Assembly: GCA_945865865.1 (NCBI GenBank)
Contig: CAMBEX010000004.1
Span: 1-33,180 of the forward strand
Direction of reading: 5' to 3'
Length of the DNA: 33,180 bases
DNA from: Bdellovibrio sp. ZAP7
GTDB lineage: Bacteria; Bdellovibrionota; UBA1018
In this document: positions 17,667 to 26,441 of the stretch, piece after piece
Layout: each line of letters opens with the position of its first letter
How positions within the stretch are numbered: position 1 is the stretch's first letter
Position numbers and translations under genes: made by a program
Notes under the pieces: model-generated
The model's database searches: none
What the model was told of the DNA's origin: nothing
What the model saw: the letters and a program-made list of their open reading frames with translations, nothing else

Positions 17667-18719
17667 ATGCTTTCAGTAAGGTCTCCGTTGGTGGGTGAGA
17701 GTCTCGCGATCCAGGATATTTTCAAAACGCTCAGTAAGGTTTCACAGACCGAGAGCACGATCCTGATCACGGGCGAGAGCGGCACAGGCAAGGAGCTTGT
17801 TGCCCGCGCAATTCATGAAAATTCCACACGCGCTACAAAGCCGCTGGTGATTGTGAACTGCGGAGCGATTCCCGGTGACCTTCTTGAAGCCGAGCTTTTC
17901 GGCCACATGAAGGGCGCATTTACCGGAGCCAGTCAAAATCGTATTGGACGGTTTGAACTCGCTCACGGCGGAACACTTTTCCTTGATGAAGTCGGCGAAC
18001 TCCCTTTGCATCTTCAGGTGAAGTTGCTTCGCGTTCTTCAGACCAAGCAATTTGAAGCAGTCGGTTCTTCGAAGACGATTGACGTGGATGTTCGCATCAT
18101 TGCGGCAACCAACCGCGATCTTGAAGCCGCTGTTCAAAACAAAGAATTCCGCGAAGACCTCTATTACCGCTTGAACGTGATCCCACTTCGTATGCCGTCT
18201 TTGCGCGAGCGCAAGACCGACATCGGAATGTTGGCCAATCACTTCATCACCCGAATCAATCAGGCAACCAACAAGAACGTTCAGGCTCTCTCAGCGACCA
18301 TTCTTGAGGCACTGACTGCTTACGATTATCCAGGCAACGTGCGTGAGCTTGAAAACCTCATCGAGCGTATCGTGATTCTCAAGGGCGAAGGCGAGATTGA
18401 ATTGGCGGACCTTCCTCAGCGCGTTTTCCACAAGTATGCGGAATCTCGTCCTGCGGGAGCGGGAGCGATTTCGGCTGTTGAGTTTCCACGAATGATGTTG
18501 CCAAACACGGGTTTGGATCTCAAAACCATCGTCGAAGCGTTTGAAAATCACTTGGTCGATCAGGCTTTGGCCCGCACCAGTAACAACAAGAATCGCGCAA
18601 GCGAGCTTTTGCAGATGAACCGCACGACTCTGGTTGAAAAGCTTCGCAAACGCGGAATGATCAAAGCTGTGGGCAAAAAGGCATTGTCTCAGGAAAATGA
18701 CGAGGCTCCTGCCAACTGA
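17667..18719 (+). CDS. Sigma-54 dependent transcriptional activator without receiver domain
   Basis: AAA+ domain: ITGESGTGKELVARAIHENS, GAFTGA, GGTLFLDEVGELPLHLQVKLLRVLQ; C-terminal Fis-type HTH. The AAA+ starts almost at the N-terminus. GTG 17658 is the track start; ATG 17667 has better SD spacing. Confidence 0.95.
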   Translation: MLSVRSPLVGESLAIQDIFKTLSKVSQTESTILITGESGTGKELVARAIHENSTRATKPLVIVNCGAIPGDLLEAELFGHMKGAFTGASQNRIGRFELAHGGTLFLDEVGELPLHLQVKLLRVLQTKQFEAVGSSKTIDVDVRIIAATNRDLEAAVQNKEFREDLYYRLNVIPLRMPSLRERKTDIGMLANHFITRINQATNKNVQALSATILEALTAYDYPGNVRELENLIERIVILKGEGEIELADLPQRVFHKYAESRPAGAGAISAVEFPRMMLPNTGLDLKTIVEAFENHLVDQALARTSNNKNRASELLQMNRTTLVEKLRKRGMIKAVGKKALSQENDEAPAN

Positions 18720-18750
18720 GTTTGCCTGTAGTTTAGAGAGAGAATTGAAT

Positions 18751-18788
18751 GAGGCTCGGTCGTCATGCGATCGGGCCTCTTTTTTTTT
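18751..18788 (+). terminator. Rho-independent terminator after the EBP gene
   Basis: GAGGCTCGGTCG-TCAT-GCGATCGGGCCTC stem (two G:U pairs) followed by T9. Confidence 0.8.
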
Positions 18789-18803
18789 GGGAACGCAGGT
18801 CTT

Positions 18804-19642
18804 ATGAAAAGTTTCCTGGGTTGGAGTCGAAATGTCGATCTGGAAGCGCCCGCGCGACTGAGCAGTTGGCGTAAGGTTGCGATCGGTACCTGGGGTCACC
18901 CGGGAGATCCGAGTGTTTACGGCTCAATGGATATCGACGCTGAGCCAGTCCTTGCTTACATCGAGAAGCTGAGGATTCAGAGCGGGAGGCGAGTCACGCT
19001 GACTCACGTCGTAGGCAGAATCATCGCTGAGACATTCAAGAGGCACCCTGGAGTTAACTGCCTGTTACGTCTGGGGCGTTTGTATCCGAGGAAGTCGATT
19101 GACGTCTTTTTTCAGGTTGCAGCGGATCCACAGGGAGAGGAATTGACCGGAGTCACTATTCGAGATGCGGACAAAAAGAGCATCATTGAGATTTGCCGTG
19201 AGATGGAGGATCGGGTCGCACTGATTCGTGCTCACCAGGATGCTTCGTTTGCAAAAGTGAAAAAGACAATGCCGCCGCTCCCGGCTGGATGGTGCGAAGT
19301 CTTTTGGGGTTAGCCGCATTTGTAAACTACACGCTCAATCTTTTTACCCCGTTATTGGGATCACCTCGCGATGCCTTTGGGAGCTGTATGGTTACCAATA
19401 TTGGCTCACTTGGGCTCGACACGGCCTTTGCGCCACTCGTACCTTACTCGCGGGTGCCTGTTCTTTTGGCTGTGGGTAGCGCCATGGATAGGCCTTGGGT
19501 TCGCGAGGGCAAACTCTGTGTGGCTAAGGTGCTTAGAATTTGTGTGACGCTCGATCATCGCCTGATCGACGGAGTGCATGCGAGCCACATGGCCAAGACC
19601 GTTCAAAAAATCTTTGCGGACCCTGAGCGGGAGCTGGCCTAG
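18804..19642 (+). pseudogene. 2-oxoacid dehydrogenase acyltransferase catalytic-domain protein, split by an apparent frameshift near 19280-19313
   Basis: Frame 1 (18804..19313): MKSFLGWSRNVDLEAPARLSSWRKVAIGTWGHPGDPSVYGSMDIDAEPVLAYIEKL...KKTMPPLPAGWCEVFWG*. Frame 2 (19289..19642): MVRSLLGLAAFVNYTLNLF...FGSCMVTNIGSLGLDTAFAPLVPYSRVPVLLAVG...VTLDHRLIDGVHASHM. Together they form one CAT-like domain with the DHRxxDG motif in frame 2. Confidence 0.75.
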
Positions 19643-19714
19643 GCGGGCTGAAAATGTCTGAAAATTGACGCAGCTGGGCTACCAAAACGGGCTCGCTCGC
19701 TTTACGATCCAGCC

Positions 19715-20188
19715 ATGAAAATCAGTTTCGTCAGAGTGGGTGTGGCACTGAGTCTGGGTCTTGCGAACGCGGCTTACGCCGTGGACTTTTCGGGACACTG
19801 GGTGGGTTCGGGACAGATCATTGAAGTCGTTCCTTTTGTGGGCACGAAAACCTCTCCCTGTGCTCGGATTGAAATTTCCATTGAGCACCTCACTGAAAAG
19901 CTCACAACCAAACATTACAAGGCTGACTGCGGTTTTGTGGGTCCTGACTGGGGCCCCAATGTGATGGAGATCCGTGGCACCGAAGTTTTTGAAGACGATG
20001 AAAAAACCGGAACACTGATCGACGACACACTCCTCACGCTCGATGCAAGCGGTGGCGTCCAGTACGCTTACAATTTGAGACTCAAAAAGCCCGCGGAAGG
20101 TCAGCCCGAGGTTTTGGAATCCTACTACGGCGTCAAGAGCATGGCCGGAACGATCGTCATCGAGGGCGGACTCAAGAGAGTTCCGTAG
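19715..20188 (+). CDS. Secreted hypothetical protein
   Basis: 157 aa; signal peptide MKISFVRVGVALSLGLANAAYA; predicted beta-rich body (DFSGHWVGSGQIIEV...). Confidence 0.7.
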   Translation: MKISFVRVGVALSLGLANAAYAVDFSGHWVGSGQIIEVVPFVGTKTSPCARIEISIEHLTEKLTTKHYKADCGFVGPDWGPNVMEIRGTEVFEDDEKTGTLIDDTLLTLDASGGVQYAYNLRLKKPAEGQPEVLESYYGVKSMAGTIVIEGGLKRVP

Positions 20189-20203
20189 CCTCAAAGCTTT
20201 TAA

Positions 20204-21019
20204 TTAGTTTGTCTTAGGAGCGGTTTTTTCGGACTTTTCAATGGTCTGGCGAACTAGGTTGCGAACGATCTTGCTCCGATTGGCGCCGCCCACGAGCGCC
20301 TTGGCATCGTCATAAAGGGCCGGATCGTTGACGAGTGCGCCCAGCGTTCCGTTTCCGTTATTCACTTTTTCTAGGATCGAGTTGAGGTTGGTCATCGCTT
20401 CACCCAACCTGAATTTTTCCATCTCATGATTCAGTTTGAAGCTGGCTTGCGAGAGGTTGCGTGCGGTCTCCGCCATTCCATCAAAAACTTTTTCGGAGCG
20501 ATTGGCTTTTTCAAACTGTTTAAGCAGGCGGTTCAGCGTGCTCGCGGCTTCATTAAGCGTCGCAAAGAGCTCGTCTCCCTTGGAGATAAACTGGGTGATG
20601 TCTTTCGAAGGGGCATTTGGAATCTCAGATCCCGGTGGAATTATTTCCCGATCCGCTTCGCCCTGAGAAATTCGGATAAATTTGTCGCCCAGCATTCCTT
20701 GCGCCGCGACCTCCGCGGTCGAACCAGCGCGGATCCAGTCCTCGTACTTGCGCGCAACACTGACAATTACGGAGACGTCGCGCTTTTCGGGGTCCATCTC
20801 GATTTCTTCCACCACGCCGACGCGCACGCCGCTTAAGACGACTTTGGTGCCGACAATCAGGCCATCGACGCTTTGAAAATGAATCGGATAGAGATTACTC
20901 CGAGAAAAAAGACGACTCTTGTTGCCGATCACCAGGACCGAAAACAAAAGCAGTGCGATGCCGGCGCTCACAAACACGCCGACCTTAAGATCGGATTGAG
21001 GACTCACTTTAGGCATCAC
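20204..21019 (-). CDS. mlaD: MlaD/Mce-domain substrate-binding protein
   Basis: 271 aa; single N-terminal TM, YPIHFQSVDGLIVGTKVVLSGVRVGVVEEIEMDPEKRDVSVIVSV, AAQGMLGDKFIRISQG. Confidence 0.92.
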   Translation of the reverse strand: MMPKVSPQSDLKVGVFVSAGIALLLFSVLVIGNKSRLFSRSNLYPIHFQSVDGLIVGTKVVLSGVRVGVVEEIEMDPEKRDVSVIVSVARKYEDWIRAGSTAEVAAQGMLGDKFIRISQGEADREIIPPGSEIPNAPSKDITQFISKGDELFATLNEAASTLNRLLKQFEKANRSEKVFDGMAETARNLSQASFKLNHEMEKFRLGEAMTNLNSILEKVNNGNGTLGALVNDPALYDDAKALVGGANRSKIVRNLVRQTIEKSEKTAPKTN

Positions 21020-21758
21020 CAGCTCCTAGAATAAATGACTGCACTAAGGGGTCTTTGGATTTCTGTATTTTATCAACTGTATCAATCACGTGAATTTTTC
21101 CATTATAGAGAATGGCGATGCGATCGGCAATTTCGAATGCACTCGGAATGTCATGGGTGACAAAGATTCCCGTACTGCCGCGAGCCTTAAGTTTTTTAAT
21201 GTTACTGATCAGTCTCTGGGTATTGGGCGGATCGAGGCCCGCCGTGGGTTCGTCAAAAAGGATGATCTCAGGTTCGAGGATGATCGCTCGGGCAAGGCCC
21301 GCGCGTTTTTGCATACCTCCTGAGAGTTGGGCTGGGAGAAGGTTGTTGGTGCCGGGCATATCAATCAAATCGAGCATCTGATTGACGCGGTTGTGGATTT
21401 CCTCATCGCTCAGGCTGGAGTGAGCGCGCAGCGGGTAGGCCAGATTATCCTCAACCGAGAGCGAGTCAAAGAGCGCCCCGTTTTGAAACACATAGGCGAT
21501 CTTTTTTCGGATGGGCGGCATCTCGAGCTCACCGATGTTCACGATGTTGCGGCCGTGAAAAAGGATCTCTCCTTCGTCCGGGGTCTCAAGTCCGATGATG
21601 GATCGCAGAATCACACTCTTGCCGGTTCCGGAGCCCCCAAACAAGCCTAAGATTTCACCCGTTTTGACCCCAAAAGAAACGCCTCGATGAACCGACTTTG
21701 CGCCGAAGGATTTTTTCAGATTTTTGATCTCGAGTGCGTAGTGGGTCGTGGGTTCCAT
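21009..21758 (-). CDS. mlaF: ABC transporter ATP-binding protein (MlaF-type)
   Basis: LFGGSGTGKSVILRSIIGLETPDEGEI, LSGGMQKRAGLARAIILEPEIILFDEPTAGLDP; overlaps mlaD and directly follows the permease. Track start GTG 21767. Confidence 0.93.
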   Translation of the reverse strand: MEPTTHYALEIKNLKKSFGAKSVHRGVSFGVKTGEILGLFGGSGTGKSVILRSIIGLETPDEGEILFHGRNIVNIGELEMPPIRKKIAYVFQNGALFDSLSVEDNLAYPLRAHSSLSDEEIHNRVNQMLDLIDMPGTNNLLPAQLSGGMQKRAGLARAIILEPEIILFDEPTAGLDPPNTQRLISNIKKLKARGSTGIFVTHDIPSAFEIADRIAILYNGKIHVIDTVDKIQKSKDPLVQSFILGAGDA

Positions 21759-21766
21759 AGGGTGCA

Positions 21767-22594
21767 CTAGTAGCGAGGATAAACCGTGAGAATAAAGAGT
21801 TTAGTCAGAAAGAAATCACTGATCATGATGAAGATGCTCGAGGTGACCACCACCCAGGTGGTGGTGTTTCCGATCCCTTGTGTTCCGCCTTCGGTTTGAA
21901 GTCCCTTCCAGCACGCGGTGATGGAGATGAAAAAACCAAAGACCACTGTTTTTGACATTCCTGTGAGGAGATCGGTCATGGTGAGCGTCTCGATCGTTTT
22001 TGCGAGAAAAAACTCTTTATTGATTCCGAGCTCGCCCATGGAGACGACCATTGCGCCAAAAAGGCCGATATAGTCGGCAAATAGCGTCAAAATGGGAAGC
22101 GCGATCAAACTGGCAAGCAGCCGCGGAATCACAATTCTTTTAATGGGGCTTGTGCCGAGAGCGCGGATTGCGTCGATCTGTTGCGTGACCTTCATGGAGG
22201 CAACTTCGGCTGCGATTCCGGAGCCAATTCTTCCCGCGACCAAAAGACTCGTAAAGACCGGACCCATTTCTCGTGCGATGGTCAGCGCTACCAGGCGCGG
22301 AGTGTAGAGAGTGCCGCCGAACTTTGAGAGGCCGTAGCCAAACTGCAGAGCCATGACTGAGCCCGTCGCCAGTGCGGTGACTGCAACCAGAAAGAAGGAC
22401 TGGGCACCCAGTCGCAGCAACTGCTCGAGGGTGAGTGACGGATAAAATGGCGGTTTAAAAAGCTCCCTAAAAACATCAATCGAGAGCTTGCTGAAGCCCC
22501 CGGCAAATCGAACGGCTCCTGTGAGCTTTTGCCACTGAAGTGTGGACCAGGAACTTCCGGAATGCGCGCGCGAGTCAGCGCTGATCATGGACAT
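21767..22594 (-). CDS. mlaE: MlaE-family ABC permease
   Basis: 275 aa; LVALTIAREMGPVFTSLLVAGRIGSGIAAEVASMKVTQQIDAIRALGTSPIKRIVIPRLLA. Confidence 0.94.
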   Translation of the reverse strand: MSMISADSRAHSGSSWSTLQWQKLTGAVRFAGGFSKLSIDVFRELFKPPFYPSLTLEQLLRLGAQSFFLVAVTALATGSVMALQFGYGLSKFGGTLYTPRLVALTIAREMGPVFTSLLVAGRIGSGIAAEVASMKVTQQIDAIRALGTSPIKRIVIPRLLASLIALPILTLFADYIGLFGAMVVSMGELGINKEFFLAKTIETLTMTDLLTGMSKTVVFGFFISITACWKGLQTEGGTQGIGNTTTWVVVTSSIFIMISDFFLTKLFILTVYPRY

Positions 22595-22609
22595 AGAACT
22601 GACAGGATA

Positions 22610-23194
22610 TCACTCTTTCAGACGAAGCGATTCGACGAACTTTGAGAAGGCCTCGGTTTCAGCGACAAAAAAGCGAGCCAGCGAAACCAGCGTCAAGTCA
22701 TAGACGCAGGATTTTTTTCTAAGAACTACGGTACGAATGACAAGATCCTGGCCTTCAGCCACCCCGTGTGCGGTGGTTTCGAGGGCGGGGACGTTTTGCA
22801 CCAACCGTGCATTTTCTTTTCGGTCGCGGAGCTTGGTGAGGCTCGAAAACAGGGGCTGCGAAAATTCACGCAAATCTTTTGAGGGGGATTCGTTTCCGGC
22901 TCGGCAGCCCGACGTGAGCGAGATCGTCGAAGCTGTTTTTTTTGACTGAAAGGCGACATCAGATACTTCGCTGGGCGTGACGCCTTTTGAGCGAGTCTGA
23001 ACTGGCAGGAGCGAATTCCAGTTTGGATCCTCCTTCGAAAGATCCATGACGCCGTAGGTAATTGATTTCTGGTCGACGGGTTTTACGTTGCCGACCAGTA
23101 CCGCGCAGCCGCAGAGTCCGCCTGCCCCGGCCAGGATGAAAGTCAAAGTTGCGGTCCAAATGGGGCGGCAAATCGGGATGGGCAAAAACGTCAT
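22610..23194 (-). CDS. Putative lipoprotein, first gene of the Mla/Mce-type operon
   Basis: From ATG 23194: MTFLPIPICRPIWTATLTFILAGAGGLCGCAVLVGNVKPVDQKS...; LCGC lipobox-like; 15 nt upstream of mlaE. The longer track ORF to 23602 overlaps the divergent promoter region and is not supported. Confidence 0.7.
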   Translation of the reverse strand: MTFLPIPICRPIWTATLTFILAGAGGLCGCAVLVGNVKPVDQKSITYGVMDLSKEDPNWNSLLPVQTRSKGVTPSEVSDVAFQSKKTASTISLTSGCRAGNESPSKDLREFSQPLFSSLTKLRDRKENARLVQNVPALETTAHGVAEGQDLVIRTVVLRKKSCVYDLTLVSLARFFVAETEAFSKFVESLRLKE

Positions 23195-23268
23195 AAATCG
23201 AGTGTAGACCGTCAAGCGCTCGGCGTAAACTGTGCCTTGTCTGACGTTTTTGGAAGGAGCGGAGGGTC

Positions 23269-23303
23269 CTCCGGCAAATCCGTCCGGGCTAAGTTTGCCG
23301 GAG
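23269..23303. repeat. Perfect 10-bp inverted repeat CTCCGGCAAA-N15-TTTGCCGGAG
   Basis: Left arm 23269-23278, right arm 23294-23303, in the divergent mla/TPR intergenic region; partly overlaps a second repeat GGAGG-GT-CCTCC (23261-23272). Confidence 0.85.
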
Positions 23304-23410
23304 TGTCGGAGTTGCCTGGTAAAAAAATTCCTCAAGGGTACGGGAGGTTGGAGGGGCGCCGCCGAGTTGGCAAAGCTCGATTGGGTTTCGTAAATTGAGA
23401 ATCCGCAGAT

Positions 23411-23427
23411 TTGGCACCGGGCTTGCT
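23411..23427 (+). promoter_or_regulatory. Sigma-54 (RpoN) -24/-12 promoter
   Basis: TTGGCACCGGGCTTGCT; GG-N10-GC spacing exact, near-perfect match to consensus YTGGCACGN4TTGCW; 84 nt upstream of the ATG at 23511. Confidence 0.85.
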
Positions 23428-23510
23428 TTAACGCTACTGGAACAGGACTGAAAGTCGCTTCATGAGGAGGCGGCGAGAGGTCCGAGTGCAGTAACCCGAG
23501 AGAGAGCAGG

Positions 23511-26441
23511 ATGCTCGAGACAACAGCAAGAGTCCGCAGTTTTCGCAGGTCCCTTCGAGCCGTGGCTGTTGCCGCGCCGTTGACTCTCGCCTTTATCTTC
23601 ATACTTCCGCTTTTTATCGGAATCCCTAACGTCGAAGCTTTGACGCTCGAGTCTGCGGGTGACCCGTCTCAAAACCCCGTTCGCATTCATAGATTCAAGA
23701 CACACAGCCGGATCGCATTTCGCCTCGATGAGGGGGTGGAGACTCGGTGGAAAGAAATTCCGGGCGGATTTGAGCTGTTTTTTCCAGGAATCAGCCTCGC
23801 GGATTTTGGCGTGGCGTTGGGTGAAGAGAAAATCTGGATCGAGAATTTTGAAAGGCTTCCTAAGGGAGATCCGAGACTTAAGACCCTGAGCCTGCGTGAA
23901 TCGGCGGCTGGGGTACGGGTCATTGGAATGTGGAAGTTCGCAACCGGCCCTGAGGCGCCCGCCGTACCGGCCATGGAAAACTTTCGTTATCGCAATCGGG
24001 CTTCTTCTGAGTATCTAATCGATTTTTGGCCAAAATCGGGACCCACGGTGGCGGAAGCCCGCGCAAAGACCCTGAGAAAAGACTATGAGGCGTCGATCCA
24101 CAAGGCTGAGACCGAGGCCGAGCAGCGACAGGCGCGAAGACTCGCGAACATCAAGGAGCGCGAGGAGTCCGACGACGTCGCGCGGTTCTGTCGGCAGCCG
24201 CTCTCTGATCGGCAGGATATTTTTCTTCCGTTCTTTCCGGTTCACGAGCCTCTGGATTTCAAGAAATGGTTTCCGGTAACGACTGCCGATGCGGAGTACT
24301 CGTACGCCGAACCCAAGTCAGACGCTCAGGACTCCCAGTATTACAAATTGGCACTGAGACTTTATCGACAAGGCAACTATGCGCTTGCGATCAAGACGAT
24401 CGACTTTTTTGATCACGAGTTCAAAAAATCCGCACATGAAACCGAGATGAGGTTCATCCGCGCCAACGCCATGATCAAGCTGGGGCACAAAGAGGACGCT
24501 CATCGGCTCCTCAAGGTGATCACCGTTGAGAACAAGTCCTCGCCGGTTGCATTGCATGCAGCGATGTACCTGGCGGTTCAAACCTTGGAGCGCGGCGATC
24601 ACCTCGCGGCCCTCGAAACCTTTTTTTGGCTAGCCGCCAATCACAGCAAGCACAGACTGACCTGGGTGTTTCATCTGGGCGCCGGCGAGGCGCTTTTTGC
24701 CATGAAGCAAACCGGCCGTGCCGCAAAAGAGTATCAGTGGGTCATGCGAAATGCGGGCGATCGCGAACAGCAGGCGACGGGAGCCTTTCGTTTAGGCGAT
24801 CTTTATCTGCAGCGGCTGATGCATGACCAGGCACTTGCGAGTTACTTTCAGGTCCTTCAAGTCTATCCGGAACAGGCTAAAAATTATCCCGCGATTCATC
24901 TCAACCGGGCCGAGGCACTGTATTGGCTCGGACAATTTGATCGGGCAGAAAAAGCGTTTGAAGAATTTCTGGAACGATTTCCGAGTAACTCGAACGGCTG
25001 GCGCGCGTACCTGAGAATGGCCGAGATTTCTGGGAGACGCACCGGAGACTCGGATCGAGCCAAAATGCGAGAAAGGTTTTATCAGACAGTTAATCGCCAT
25101 CCCTTCAGTCCGGGCGCGACACTTGCGCGACTCCGCATGCTTCCTTGTGGGGATCACGGTGGGCTGTCGACGGATGCCGCACGCCGGTTTTTCGAGACGG
25201 ATGCAGCAAAAATGGATGGCGGTGGACACGTGGTGATGGATCGCTACCGCGATTTCCGGGGACTTGCGCAGGTCCGCACGCTGATCAGCTTGGGGCTCGA
25301 GGATGAGGCCGTGAGCGTGGCGATCCGCGAACTGCAAGCAAACGCCCGCTCCGAAGCGCGGCACATCGTTGCGGGCCTGTTGCAGACTGTATTTAGAAAA
25401 TCTGTTCTGAACCGCATCGCGAATGGAAAAAATCTCGAGGCGCTCAAATTTTATCATGAGTATGTTGAATCGATTCCCACCACTCCGGCGATGGTGGATC
25501 CGGATTACCTGCTCAAACTTTCGCAGGCGGCCTCGGATCTGGGCATGGGAAAGTGGGCTGAGACCCTGGCGCAAAAACACGCTTCTGCACTGACGCTGGC
25601 GGAAAAACGCCGAGTCAGGGATCTGGCCGCCGAAGGCAAAGAGTCTCAGAAACGCACGGGCCCGTTCGACATTGATGAGCGGGTTAGGGATTCGGAGCGT
25701 TACTTCAGCGAGGCAAAAGCGTTGTGGGTTGCAGGAAATCAGCCTCCTGCACAAGCACGAGCTGATGCGCCGAAGGATGAAGAGGATAAGAAACTGGGAG
25801 CCGCAGCGAACGACGCACGCGAACTTAAAATCCGAGATCTCTTGGGAAAAATTTCGGAGGAGTCGCCATTTTCATTCGAGCGCGAACTCATGCTTGGCAG
25901 ACTCGATGAGGTCGCGGGCAAGCCTGCCTCCGCACTTCAACATGCGCTCAAAGCGCAGGTCCTGATGCCAGCGGTCAACAAGTCAGATTTCAGAGCAATG
26001 GCGTGGCTGGCTTCTCTCCATGCAAAGGCTGGCGACCCTAGGATTGCAGTCGAACTTTACCGTGAACTTCAGAAAAAATCGCAGACACAGACCGAAGCGA
26101 AGGGGTCCGACACCGGTGCGGTGTTTGGAATACCAGCGTTGCCGACTCTGGAGCGGCTTGTTTTGGAAGAGGCAGAACTACTAGCGCGTCTCAGCAAATG
26201 GGGAGAGGCGGCCACGGCCTACTCACGCCTCGTCGACCAGAACAAGGGCGGAAACCAGGCGCTCTACGAGTATGCTCGCGTTCTCGGAAAGACCGGAAAA
26301 ATTTCGGATCGAGAGAAAGCCCGAACCGCATTAGAAAAAATTTCTCAGTCCAAGGATGAGGACTTTTGGAAAAAACTCGCGCTTGAAGCGTTAGCAAACG
26401 ATCAAGCCGGAAACCTGTCAGCCAAGGAGGGCTCGAAATGA
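23511..26441 (+). CDS. Large exported TPR-repeat protein with AMIN-like N-terminal region
   Basis: 976 aa; N-terminal hydrophobic signal (AVAVAAPLTLAFIFILPLFIGIPNVEA); RFKTHSRIAFRLDEGVETRWKEIPGGFELFFPG resembles AMIN-type beta domains; multiple TPRs (LALRLYRQGNYALAIKTIDFFDHEF..., AEALYWLGQFDRAEKAFEEFLERFPSN). ATGA overlap with the next gene. Confidence 0.88.
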   Translation: MLETTARVRSFRRSLRAVAVAAPLTLAFIFILPLFIGIPNVEALTLESAGDPSQNPVRIHRFKTHSRIAFRLDEGVETRWKEIPGGFELFFPGISLADFGVALGEEKIWIENFERLPKGDPRLKTLSLRESAAGVRVIGMWKFATGPEAPAVPAMENFRYRNRASSEYLIDFWPKSGPTVAEARAKTLRKDYEASIHKAETEAEQRQARRLANIKEREESDDVARFCRQPLSDRQDIFLPFFPVHEPLDFKKWFPVTTADAEYSYAEPKSDAQDSQYYKLALRLYRQGNYALAIKTIDFFDHEFKKSAHETEMRFIRANAMIKLGHKEDAHRLLKVITVENKSSPVALHAAMYLAVQTLERGDHLAALETFFWLAANHSKHRLTWVFHLGAGEALFAMKQTGRAAKEYQWVMRNAGDREQQATGAFRLGDLYLQRLMHDQALASYFQVLQVYPEQAKNYPAIHLNRAEALYWLGQFDRAEKAFEEFLERFPSNSNGWRAYLRMAEISGRRTGDSDRAKMRERFYQTVNRHPFSPGATLARLRMLPCGDHGGLSTDAARRFFETDAAKMDGGGHVVMDRYRDFRGLAQVRTLISLGLEDEAVSVAIRELQANARSEARHIVAGLLQTVFRKSVLNRIANGKNLEALKFYHEYVESIPTTPAMVDPDYLLKLSQAASDLGMGKWAETLAQKHASALTLAEKRRVRDLAAEGKESQKRTGPFDIDERVRDSERYFSEAKALWVAGNQPPAQARADAPKDEEDKKLGAAANDARELKIRDLLGKISEESPFSFERELMLGRLDEVAGKPASALQHALKAQVLMPAVNKSDFRAMAWLASLHAKAGDPRIAVELYRELQKKSQTQTEAKGSDTGAVFGIPALPTLERLVLEEAELLARLSKWGEAATAYSRLVDQNKGGNQALYEYARVLGKTGKISDREKARTALEKISQSKDEDFWKKLALEALANDQAGNLSAKEGSK

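Noticed and set aside
19255-19275. Programmed -1 slippery site (GTGAAAAAGAC) explaining the acyltransferase split
   Set aside because: The heptamer is G_AAA_AAG rather than X_XXY_YYZ, so P-site re-pairing is poor; slippage there would also replace the KKTMPPLP residues. Sequencing error or mutation is more likely.
23195-23602. N-terminal extension of the 22610..23602 minus ORF
   Set aside because: It would run through the sigma-54 promoter, the inverted repeat and the start of the TPR gene; a lipoprotein signal starts at ATG 23194.
24792-25754. 320-aa minus-strand ORF opposite the TPR gene
   Set aside because: Shadow ORF in high-GC-wobble coding DNA; composition is R/C/F-rich with no recognisable family motif, while the + strand TPR frame is clearly coding.
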